Positions 6,961 through 14,200 of a stretch of 17,266 bases of DNA are shown here, one piece after another. The DNA is from Candidatus Krumholzibacteriia bacterium. Its GTDB lineage: Bacteria; Krumholzibacteriota; Krumholzibacteriia; Krumholzibacteriales; Krumholzibacteriaceae. Made by a program: the position numbers and the translations under genes. The notes under the pieces are model-generated. The model saw nothing but the letters and a program-made list of their open reading frames with translations, was not told the origin of the DNA and did not search any database. The DNA lies in the NCBI GenBank assembly GCA_028706585.1, contig JAQTVX010000012.1, positions 1 to 17,266 of the forward strand, written 5' to 3'. Positions within the stretch are counted from its first letter, which is position 1, and each line of letters begins with the position of its first letter.

Positions 6961-8511
6961 TCAGCTGTTGATGCTGGACAGGTACCTCTGAATCTCGCGC
7001 CTGAGCTCATCGCGCACCTGGCTTCCCTTTCCTCCCAGACGAGCGAGGGTCGCCTTATCGATGAAGCGGACGTGAATGAACTTGCGCAGACTCGACATGG
7101 GCACCTTCGCGGGGTTCTGGAGAATATTGAGAGGCACTTCCTTGTTGGAGAAGCCGGTATAGAGATCCCGCCTGTTCGCGATTATGGAGAGAATTCGCAT
7201 CGAACGCGACCGCAATGCTATGAGCGGAATGACGCCGGGCTGGGATGCGACCCGCGGATTGTTCAGGAGCTCGACTATAAAATTGTCATTATCCATATAG
7301 GTCATCACAAGGGTCCGGTAGCTAACGACCTGCTCCTTGTGAATGGTCGTCCAATCGACATCCCTGGGCATCTGATCGACGTCGACGAAAGGCGTGGTAG
7401 GCACCTTCACGAGATCAATGGTGAGAATCCTCTGATTCAGTTCGAACCCGGGGAGATCGAGGAGCATCTTGAGAATGTTCACCGCCGCGAGCTTGTGCAG
7501 CAAGACCTCGAGGATTCCCTTGCCCGCCGAGTTCACGTAGATCGCGAGACAGCTCAAGAAGTCCGGCTTGCGCTGGATCCTGAGTAGCAGAGGATGCATG
7601 AGAAGCGCGCGCACGACCGATGTGCCGATCTTGAGGTGCGGGTACGGATGAGCCTTGACGAGTTGCATGTCGAAGAGGTCCACGAGGGCCGAGCCTGCCT
7701 TGCTCCCGCGCAGGGCGTCGACGGTCGATTCCCAACGGTCCCCCAGCTTCTGCCGCAGGACGAGCGTCACCTCACCGTAGCGCTGGTATGCTCCCTCGAG
7801 CGCCTGCAGACGCCAGCACGTTTCATCCGCCTTCGTAATGAGAAAGATGGTCGACTTTTCTTTATTCGTGAAGTTGATTTTCGCGAGCCGGCGTTTGATT
7901 CGCAGATCGAGCGCCTCGAGCTCGGTTTTCGCCCGCTCCATGATCGCCTTGTCCCAGCGTCTGTCGGGATCGGAGAGAGCGCGCCGCACGCCATCGCTCC
8001 AGCCGATCCATGGCTCGCCGTCGGGTGCGCTCGAGGAACCGGGAAGCGGATGAGACATCGATAGCAGGACCACCTTCTTTTTGAACCATTCCTCGCCCTC
8101 GGTGAGCGCTCGTCCGGACTTTTCATTGATCGCGATGCGTCCCATCACGCGCTTCACATTCTTGAACTCGACAAGTTCCGCGACCATCACCTCGGCGGGC
8201 GGAAGCGCAAGAAGAGCCGCATAAAGGAGTTTGAGCCCGGCGAATTCCCCTTCGGCGGCGAGGGCCGCCACCCTGAGTATCTCGCTGTGCGGTTCGTCGG
8301 ACATGGCGATATAATCGCCCAGGGCTTCGGCCTGTTTAAAAACGCCCTCGATGACGGAGATCTTGAGGAGATTGTCGCGTTTCTCGCCCTTGGGTGACGA
8401 ATAGAGGAGCTCGTTCAGGTGCTCCAGAAAGGGCATGTCCGGCGGAAAGGCGATGACCTTGCGGCCATATGTCTTATCATCATAGACAAGTGTGCGGGTG
8501 TTTTCGGTCAT
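6961..8511 (-). CDS. Hypothetical helical-repeat (HEAT-like solenoid) protein
   Basis: I do not recognise this 516-aa protein as a named family. It looks soluble: no signal peptide, no membrane segment, strongly alpha-helical composition. The C-terminal third has a repeating pattern of helix pairs joined at an Asn-Pro or similar turn: LLNNPRVAS (about 415-423), IIANRRDL (443-450) and ILQNPAKVP (463-471). This recalls NP-x-x-P helical repeats seen in uncharacterised proteins of delta-type bacteria. The middle carries a charged region (about 130-260) with no motif I can name. The start is uncertain: the ATG at 8511 has no clear ribosome binding site, and an in-frame ATG at 8571 would overlap the preceding gene. 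It follows the HhH gene by 47 nt with no evident promoter, so it is probably its operon mate. Confidence 0.75.
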   Translation of the reverse strand: MTENTRTLVYDDKTYGRKVIAFPPDMPFLEHLNELLYSSPKGEKRDNLLKISVIEGVFKQAEALGDYIAMSDEPHSEILRVAALAAEGEFAGLKLLYAALLALPPAEVMVAELVEFKNVKRVMGRIAINEKSGRALTEGEEWFKKKVVLLSMSHPLPGSSSAPDGEPWIGWSDGVRRALSDPDRRWDKAIMERAKTELEALDLRIKRRLAKINFTNKEKSTIFLITKADETCWRLQALEGAYQRYGEVTLVLRQKLGDRWESTVDALRGSKAGSALVDLFDMQLVKAHPYPHLKIGTSVVRALLMHPLLLRIQRKPDFLSCLAIYVNSAGKGILEVLLHKLAAVNILKMLLDLPGFELNQRILTIDLVKVPTTPFVDVDQMPRDVDWTTIHKEQVVSYRTLVMTYMDNDNFIVELLNNPRVASQPGVIPLIALRSRSMRILSIIANRRDLYTGFSNKEVPLNILQNPAKVPMSSLRKFIHVRFIDKATLARLGGKGSQVRDELRREIQRYLSSINS

Positions 8512-8558
8512 GAATGTTGAACTAGCATGAATGGTTCCAATTCGAGCGCTGCACTTTC

Positions 8559-10283
8559 CTAGAAGTCCCATGCCGCCTGCAGGGAGCATTCCGGCGGCTT
8601 CCCAACCTCCAGCGCTACATGAGTTGATACTCGCAACCTTTTGATATTACATCCGATAATAAATGAGCCTCGCTCAATGTCGTTGGAGGCGCTCCGCCAG
8701 GGATAGCTCCCTTCGAGGGATGGCTCATAGAAATAGCAGACAGCACCCCCGGCCAGATTCCGATAGCACGCGAAGAGGGCCGAAGCATCGAGACGCCCCG
8801 AGAAAAGACCGACACGCATGAACGGACAGGCAAGGAATCCCCCGCCATCCTTCACCCACATGCGGCGAAGCGTGAGCTTGAGGCTCGTTCGGCGGGCTAG
8901 GCGGATATCGGAGACGAGTCCTAGAGAATGCGATATCCTGTGCCTGTCATTTTGTGGGCCCGGGTATGGAACCGCGTCCAGGCAATCGTCGGCCTTTGTG
9001 GCCCACGCGACCTTCCCGACGATCCTGCTCCATCTCTTCTCGCATTCCGCCCTTAGATCCCGGTCCTCTTTCTCATCGAATCCCTCCCTTCGGCTGCATC
9101 GGTCGATCGCGGCCCTGGCGTGAAGCTTCGGCAGGATCTCGCGCTCGGCGACAACCGTAGCACCGTATACGCCCGTCGATGCGTCCGCTGTCTTTCCGTT
9201 CACGCCGGTGAACATTCCGGAAACGCCCGGCGGAACGGCATAGAGAAAGAGGGCCGTGCGCGCCCCGCCGGCTCTGTATGAAAAGGCCGAGAGCAGCGCC
9301 GGCTCCCCTTTTCCCGCGAATGCGAGCTCGAAACCGAGGATCGATCGATTCGATTCCCAGCGCCCATCGGCCGCGCATATGCATCCCTTCCCCCCGGATA
9401 CCCCAGTCGAGCACGATAGGCCCATGGTCGCGTCGCCCCCCTGCACCTCGAGCCTTCCCCCTCGAACGATTTCCTCTGCTACTTCGAATCGATCCGATCG
9501 ATACTCTCTCGGTCGGCCGCCGAAGAATACTCCACGCACTTTCCCGTACCGGATCTCGGCGGCGAGCCCAAGAACCGTCGTCGAGTAGAACGAAGTGCTC
9601 CCGGCGATGCCGCGCGGGTTGTGGAACGGATAGGCGCCGGAGAACACGTACGATCGATGCGCGCCCCCGAATACGAGCCCGAGCCCAAAATCCGGCACGA
9701 AGGTGCCGCCGTGGAACCGCATGGCGCCATCGAAAACGCTCCCGGAGAGATAATACGCCGTTCCGCCTCCCGTCACCGTGCGCCTTTCGCGCCAGAGCGC
9801 CTTCCATCCACCCATGGTCGAAACGATGTGCTCCTCTCTCCTTCCGCCGCCCTTCTCGGAAACATCATCTGCCGTCACGCGGCAGCTCGCGTGAAGCGGA
9901 TGCGGAGACGGAAGAACCAGATAGTCTCGATAGCGGTAGAGATCCTCACGCTCCTGCGGCGTGAGTAGAGCGACCCAGTTCCCGCCGGAGCCCTTCCCTC
10001 CGGCAACCGCCACGACACTGCGGGCGAGCTTTTCCGGAAAGCCCGGAATCAAGAGCAAGGCATCGAGACTCGCGCCCCGTGGATCAACGGGATTCTCCGC
10101 AAGGCGCTCGAGATCGTTGAAATCGTCCTGGGCGGCCGCCGGATCATCGATCGTCTGTTCAAGCATGTCATGATCCCCCGAGCCGCGCGCATCCCGATCC
10201 ATCCGACCGCCCGCCATGTATGGTGCGCCGCCGCACGAGAGAATCGTCAAGGCGGTCCACAGGTGAAGCAGGTATTTCACCAT
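8559..10283 (-). CDS. Helix-hairpin-helix lipoprotein with beta-barrel-like C-terminal region
   Basis: A 574-aa exported protein. The N-terminus ends its hydrophobic stretch in LTILSCGG (Cys17), a plausible lipobox. Residues 54-95 (DFNDLERLAENPVDPRGA, then LLLIPGFPEKLARSV) resemble the helix-hairpin-helix segment of large Bacteroidetes proteins that read ENPINLNTA...LPG. The rest, from about 175, has alternating short strands rich in Gly and aromatics, and VPDFGLGLVFGG (196-207) recalls the GDYQ-x-x-FGQGLVL motif of those proteins. It ends in Phe, as outer-membrane barrels often do (QAAWDF). A lipobox and a barrel in one protein are unusual, so one of the two may be wrong. The ATG at 10283 overlaps the previous stop by 7 nt and has GGGAGGT upstream. 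About 12 non-lipobox Cys are unusual for a barrel. Homology is by recognition only. Confidence 0.7.
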   Translation of the reverse strand: MVKYLLHLWTALTILSCGGAPYMAGGRMDRDARGSGDHDMLEQTIDDPAAAQDDFNDLERLAENPVDPRGASLDALLLIPGFPEKLARSVVAVAGGKGSGGNWVALLTPQEREDLYRYRDYLVLPSPHPLHASCRVTADDVSEKGGGRREEHIVSTMGGWKALWRERRTVTGGGTAYYLSGSVFDGAMRFHGGTFVPDFGLGLVFGGAHRSYVFSGAYPFHNPRGIAGSTSFYSTTVLGLAAEIRYGKVRGVFFGGRPREYRSDRFEVAEEIVRGGRLEVQGGDATMGLSCSTGVSGGKGCICAADGRWESNRSILGFELAFAGKGEPALLSAFSYRAGGARTALFLYAVPPGVSGMFTGVNGKTADASTGVYGATVVAEREILPKLHARAAIDRCSRREGFDEKEDRDLRAECEKRWSRIVGKVAWATKADDCLDAVPYPGPQNDRHRISHSLGLVSDIRLARRTSLKLTLRRMWVKDGGGFLACPFMRVGLFSGRLDASALFACYRNLAGGAVCYFYEPSLEGSYPWRSASNDIERGSFIIGCNIKRLRVSTHVALEVGKPPECSLQAAWDF

Positions 10284-11083
10284 TCCCACCACCTCCCTAC
10301 GCCAGCGGAAACCGTGCTTCCAAGCGCCGGATTCTCGCTCCATGAAAGATCGAAAAGCATGGAGGCGATCTCGACCAAAACCTCGCTCGCGAGCTCCCCC
10401 GTCTTCCACCTGTAGCCGGACACGATGGAGCATCGGTCGCCCAAACGGACTTCGAGCGCGATCCGCGAATCTCCGTCGCGCTCGCCGGACACCGTCCGGT
10501 TGAACGCTACGCCAAAAAAACTCCCTCGAAGCACAACAAGGACAGCGGCCTGCCGGGGGACGCCGGGATCGCTCTCGTACACGGCGCGTGTGTAGCCGAC
10601 GAGCACTCTGTGAGCGCATTCGTACGAAAGCGCAAGGGACAGCGAATGAGATTGAGCCGCCGCGAATCCCCGCACCTCGCGCCGCTCGCTCGCCGGCGCA
10701 GCCCCGAGGCGGAATCCACGGATGGGCAAGCGCACCCAGAGATCGGCGGCCAAATCGTCCTCGCGATAGAGCGAGTGAGCCAGTCGATGCCAGCCGAGCC
10801 ATACCGAATGCGACGGCGTCTCGAATCCGGCGCGCAGATCGCACGCGACGAGCCCATCCAGCATGTAAGGATCGGCGAATTTCGAAAAGACCCCGGCGCG
10901 GCTCTTTTCGCAGAGATAGAATCCCGGAAACACGCATTGGGAAGGGAGGCTGGGCCTATCGAAGTCGAGGCGGCACGGCGAACACTCCAATGCGCCGGCC
11001 CAAGCACCGGCGGAAAAAGCCAAGACGAAAAGCACCGCTCCGGAGGCCAGAACAACGCTCAGTTTCCAACCACGGCGATGCAC
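10277..11083 (-). CDS. Exported hypothetical protein, probable small outer-membrane beta-barrel
   Basis: A 268-aa protein I cannot assign to a named family. It begins with a clear signal peptide: HRRGWK, a hydrophobic stretch (about 9-26), and a likely cleavage after AWA (residue 29). The mature part has many short amphipathic strand-like segments ending in Trp-rich sequence (GVGRWWEW). That pattern suits a small beta-barrel or a periplasmic partner of one. The mature part has seven Cys, two of them in ECSPC at 33-37. I chose the GTG at 11083 because AGGAAAG lies upstream and it puts the signal peptide at the N-terminus. This start lies inside the last 25 nt of the lamin-tail gene. Its stop overlaps the HhH start by 7 nt, so the three genes are probably translationally coupled. 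Confidence 0.72.
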   Translation of the reverse strand: MHRRGWKLSVVLASGAVLFVLAFSAGAWAGALECSPCRLDFDRPSLPSQCVFPGFYLCEKSRAGVFSKFADPYMLDGLVACDLRAGFETPSHSVWLGWHRLAHSLYREDDLAADLWVRLPIRGFRLGAAPASERREVRGFAAAQSHSLSLALSYECAHRVLVGYTRAVYESDPGVPRQAAVLVVLRGSFFGVAFNRTVSGERDGDSRIALEVRLGDRCSIVSGYRWKTGELASEVLVEIASMLFDLSWSENPALGSTVSAGVGRWWEW

Positions 11084-12765
11084 GTTTTCTCTTTCCTGCA
11101 CACTCCACCTCCCGCCCCCGTGAACTCGACTAAACACACGTAGAGCCCCGTCCGAACGCATGAACCGTCATTCGCTCTGCCGTCCCACCTGCATGAGAAC
11201 TCGAGGGAGCCCTCGCGCTCTCCGAAGATGCGGCGTACCTCGAAACCTTCCAGGCTGAAGACGCGTACGAGGAAACCCGTCTCATCGCGGGCGCGCTTGC
11301 CCGTAATCGACGCCTCGCCATCCCGACGCAAGCAGAAGGGATTCGGCGAGATCACGATTCCTTTTCCGTCTCTCATTGTCTCCACGCGGGTGGAATTTTC
11401 CTCGCCCGGCGTCGAGCCGGTTGGTGCGGCACATCGATGCCAGATGCCTCCCGATCGGGCGCTGCAGACGTCAGCCGAGATCCGTTCGATGCTCCTGCCG
11501 CGCTCGCTGCCGATCAGGGCCCCGTAGGCAATCCTCTCGACGAGAACGCCCTCTGAGTCGAAAAGCTCGACGATATCGGCAACGCCATCCACCTCCGAAT
11601 CGTTCAGGGATGGCAATGCCCCGACAAGGCCCCTCACCGGAGCGCGGCATGCGGGGAACTCCCTCATGAACGAGGATGAGTCCCGCGCGAGAATCGCGAG
11701 CCCGCCGGGCGGAATCGGAAAATCCCCGGCCGAAACGAGGCGTTTCGATCCTGTCGCATCGCATATGGTCCAAGATCCGAGATCACAGGCCTCCGGCGAG
11801 CCGTTCTTGAGCTCGATCCATTCGCTCATTCCTTCATCGGGGCGATACATTATCTCGTTTATCACGATTGCCCCGGGTGAAGACGCCAGGGATACGGCCG
11901 CGGTATCATTAGCGGGGTTTTCATCCGGAGCTCCCTCCAGGCGCACCTGGATCTCGAAACGAAGCGCCTCCGGAGCGATGAACGAAACCGCGGCCGAATC
12001 GGCGGCGCACGGCGCTAGATCCACGGCAAGCGCCAGCAGTTTCGAAAACACGACGCTCCCTCTTTCGACAGTTTCCGCCACGATGGATAGACGCGCTTCG
12101 AAAGGTTCGATGCCGCGGTTCTCGATTACGATTCTCATGGAGAACGGATATCCCCGGCAAGGAAGCGCCGCCGCCTCGAGGCCGACGCTCACGTCGTGCA
12201 GGAAGAAGTTTCTCCGGCCCGGAGTCGGGGACGACGCGACGAAGTCCGCGTCATTCCGGTCGCTGTCGAATCCGTCCGGCTTGCGCGCGAGGCTCGAGCC
12301 CGCCGCAACGTCGGCTGCGGGATTCGTTTCATAGAGATCGCTCGACGAGCAGGCGCCGTAGCCGACGAGATCGGCTACACCCGAGGGGGAAACGAGGCGC
12401 ACGGCATCGGGACCATTGCCAAGGGTACCGTCGAGCAAGAGTGCCGGCGCGGGATCGCGGAGGCTTCCGGCTATGCAGAGGAACTCCCCCGGTCCGACGC
12501 GCGTTCCAGATCCGGCCGACCAGATCGTCGTCTTGCCGAGCGATGCTCCGTCGAGGAACTCAAGGCTCCAGCCGTCAAGATCGCAGGTATCCTCCGAAGC
12601 GTTGTAGAGCTCGACGAACTCCCACCCGCTGTCCTTCCCGGGATGATCGTAATAGACTTCGTTGATGACGACGCCGGTACACGGGAAAGCATCGAAGGAG
12701 AGAAATAGAATGGAGAGAATAGAAACAGGAAATGCGCGGAAACAAAAAAGGCTCCACCACATCAT
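11059..12765 (-). CDS. Secreted protein with two lamin-tail domains and a FlgD-like Ig C-terminus
   Basis: A 568-aa exported protein with an N-terminal hydrophobic segment (about 5-25) as signal peptide. Domain order is lamin-tail domain 1 (about 30-185, GVVINEVYYD, WEFVELYN, PTPGRRN), a CARDB/Ig-like linker (188-295), lamin-tail domain 2 (298-453, IVINEIMYRPDEGMSEWIEL, STPGEEN), and a FlgD-like Ig domain (466-568, SPNPF, RVFSLEGFEVRRI, CRWDGRANDG, GLYVCLVE). Lamin-tail domains are known in bacterial surface and secreted proteins, sometimes with nucleases or phosphoesterases; no catalytic domain is seen here. The FlgD-like tail resembles exported proteins of FCB-type bacteria and may be a sorting or attachment module (inference). 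The mature protein has 17 Cys. I chose the ATG at 12765 because GGGAGGT precedes it and it gives a clean signal peptide. Confidence 0.86.
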   Translation of the reverse strand: MMWWSLFCFRAFPVSILSILFLSFDAFPCTGVVINEVYYDHPGKDSGWEFVELYNASEDTCDLDGWSLEFLDGASLGKTTIWSAGSGTRVGPGEFLCIAGSLRDPAPALLLDGTLGNGPDAVRLVSPSGVADLVGYGACSSSDLYETNPAADVAAGSSLARKPDGFDSDRNDADFVASSPTPGRRNFFLHDVSVGLEAAALPCRGYPFSMRIVIENRGIEPFEARLSIVAETVERGSVVFSKLLALAVDLAPCAADSAAVSFIAPEALRFEIQVRLEGAPDENPANDTAAVSLASSPGAIVINEIMYRPDEGMSEWIELKNGSPEACDLGSWTICDATGSKRLVSAGDFPIPPGGLAILARDSSSFMREFPACRAPVRGLVGALPSLNDSEVDGVADIVELFDSEGVLVERIAYGALIGSERGRSIERISADVCSARSGGIWHRCAAPTGSTPGEENSTRVETMRDGKGIVISPNPFCLRRDGEASITGKRARDETGFLVRVFSLEGFEVRRIFGEREGSLEFSCRWDGRANDGSCVRTGLYVCLVEFTGAGGGVCRKEKTCIAVVGN

Positions 12766-12791
12766 CCACCACCACCTCCCGAGCCGGAAGC

Positions 12792-12821
12792 ATCCTAGCG
12801 CAAAACGGCCGATCACTTCAA
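12792..12821 (-). promoter_or_regulatory. Candidate promoter of the lamin-tail/barrel/HhH operon
   Basis: On the minus strand TTGAAG (12821-12816) is followed after 18 nt by TAGGAT (12797-12792), each 4 of 6 consensus, placing the transcription start about 22 nt before the ATG. It resembles the VWA promoter (TTGACA, 17 nt, TAGCAT) but is weaker. The 151-nt gap holds no better site. Confidence 0.35.
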
Positions 12822-12916
12822 TAGAAATCTATAGGGAAGTCACGAGGAGACCCCATTCATGAGAAGAGCCAGTCAAACAGGCATGCCAACCCGCCGCGGG
12901 TCATTGGGACGGCCCG

Positions 12917-14200
12917 CTAGTTCCCAACGCCCAAATTGCGCAGAATCTTCTCTCCCCTATTGTCCCCTCGCCGGTAGCCGTACCATCTCGCGGCGATCCT
13001 GCCCTGCCTGTCGATGATGTAGTTAAGCGGGAGGGCACTCTGCCCATTCGGCGTTTGATACTTCTCGTAGAGAACCTCCCGAGCCGCGGCGGTCGTATCG
13101 GCGATGTTCGGAAATCCAATCGCCTTCTCGCCGAGAAATTCCTTCGCCGCCGCACGGCCGTCCGAGCAGTTGAAACCGAGCACAACGAGACCGTCGCCGG
13201 CGTGCTTGTTATGGAGCTTCTGAAGTTGCACGAGCTCATTGCGGCACGGCACGCAGCTGAGCCGCCAGAAGGAGAGCCACACGACCTCGCCTCGATGTTC
13301 CGACAGGCGAAACGCCGAGCCATCGAGAAGCTCGAAAGCGAAATCGGGCGCCTCGCCGCCAAGCTTGAGAAGGCCGTCCCCGAGCTCCTGCAGCCGGTAC
13401 TCTGTCCAGCCGACGGGAGGTTTCCATAGAAACGTCTCCTTCGGGATCGCGCCGTTCACGACAACGGCGCGCCAGCTCTCTTGCACCGCGATTTCCCTCT
13501 TCACGCGGACCGTCTCCTCGAGCCTGCGCGGCAGATGATCGCGCCTCGAAACCCAGAACACCCTTGTCCTCTGGCCTTTCGCGTAGGTCGCCTCGATGAC
13601 GTCGCACGCCTCGCCGTCCGCGCTACCAGAACCCGTGATCGTCACCTCTTCCAGAAGTTCGTCGACGAGATCGGAGCTGCCGTGAAAAATGCTCGGATCG
13701 AGAATCATCATCGACATTCCCGTTCCAAATACGCTCGTCTCCCGCGCGATGGAAAGCGAACCGGCCGGGGCGTCCTTGAGAATGTACGATCTCATACAAT
13801 CGCGCGCGTTCGAGGTGGAATCGGTTTCGTGGATATAAGGTCTCCCGTTCGGCCAGAATATCCACATTCGGCGTCCGTCCAGGACAAGAACACCGGTCTT
13901 CCGCCCATCCATGCTCGACGATTCGAGCCGTGCGAAATTGGGTTTCTTGAGCCACATGCGATAGTTCGAGCGTCCGATCTCCCTCCCGTCCGTCATCCAC
14001 ACGTACTCGCTCTCATATGAGAGCGAGCGTGCGTCGCGAAGCGCCCCGTTCATCGCCGTGTATATCGCCAGTGCCGATGAATCGCCCCTTATCGCGCCAT
14101 TGGAAACGCGCTTGCCCGGGGCGGCTCCGGAAACCGGAACGAGCAGAAGCGCGGCGACCATCATCCATGCCAGCGCGAGAACGCGCCTGAAAATCTTCAT
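12917..14200 (-). CDS. Exported fusion of a LolA/DUF2092-like domain and a TlpA-type thioredoxin domain
   Basis: A 427-aa protein with a signal peptide (MKIFRR, hydrophobic 8-23, likely cleavage after SGAA), so it acts outside the cytoplasm. Residues 40-265 look like the LolA/DUF2092 lipid-binding type: YRMWLKKPNFARLE (80-93), VLVLDGRRMWIFWP, and a predicted beta-rich half-barrel ending in KPPVGW. Residues 280-427 are a TlpA/ResA-like thioredoxin: APDFAFELLDG, then CVPC (Cys316, Cys319), a cis-Pro region near ALP (residue 391) and NYIIDRQGRIAARWYG. The usual WCPPC motif reads SCVPC, without the Trp before the first Cys. The start ATG overlaps the VWA stop (ATGA), which fixes it over an in-frame ATG 30 nt upstream and implies coupling. 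Likely role: thiol-disulfide chemistry on envelope proteins; partner unknown. Confidence 0.85.
   Translation of the reverse strand: MKIFRRVLALAWMMVAALLLVPVSGAAPGKRVSNGAIRGDSSALAIYTAMNGALRDARSLSYESEYVWMTDGREIGRSNYRMWLKKPNFARLESSSMDGRKTGVLVLDGRRMWIFWPNGRPYIHETDSTSNARDCMRSYILKDAPAGSLSIARETSVFGTGMSMMILDPSIFHGSSDLVDELLEEVTITGSGSADGEACDVIEATYAKGQRTRVFWVSRRDHLPRRLEETVRVKREIAVQESWRAVVVNGAIPKETFLWKPPVGWTEYRLQELGDGLLKLGGEAPDFAFELLDGSAFRLSEHRGEVVWLSFWRLSCVPCRNELVQLQKLHNKHAGDGLVVLGFNCSDGRAAAKEFLGEKAIGFPNIADTTAAAREVLYEKYQTPNGQSALPLNYIIDRQGRIAARWYGYRRGDNRGEKILRNLGVGN

Noticed and set aside
11059..12765. Classification of the lamin-tail protein's C-terminus as a Type IX secretion signal.
   Set aside because: The FlgD-like Ig fold resembles it, but no diagnostic type A or B consensus can be confirmed by eye and no Por/Spr genes are in the window.
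12866..12916. GC-rich hairpin (ACCCG-CGG-CGGGT) after the LolA-TlpA fusion gene.
   Set aside because: No T-run follows it and the stem is only about 5 bp with a 3-nt loop, so it is not listed as a terminator.
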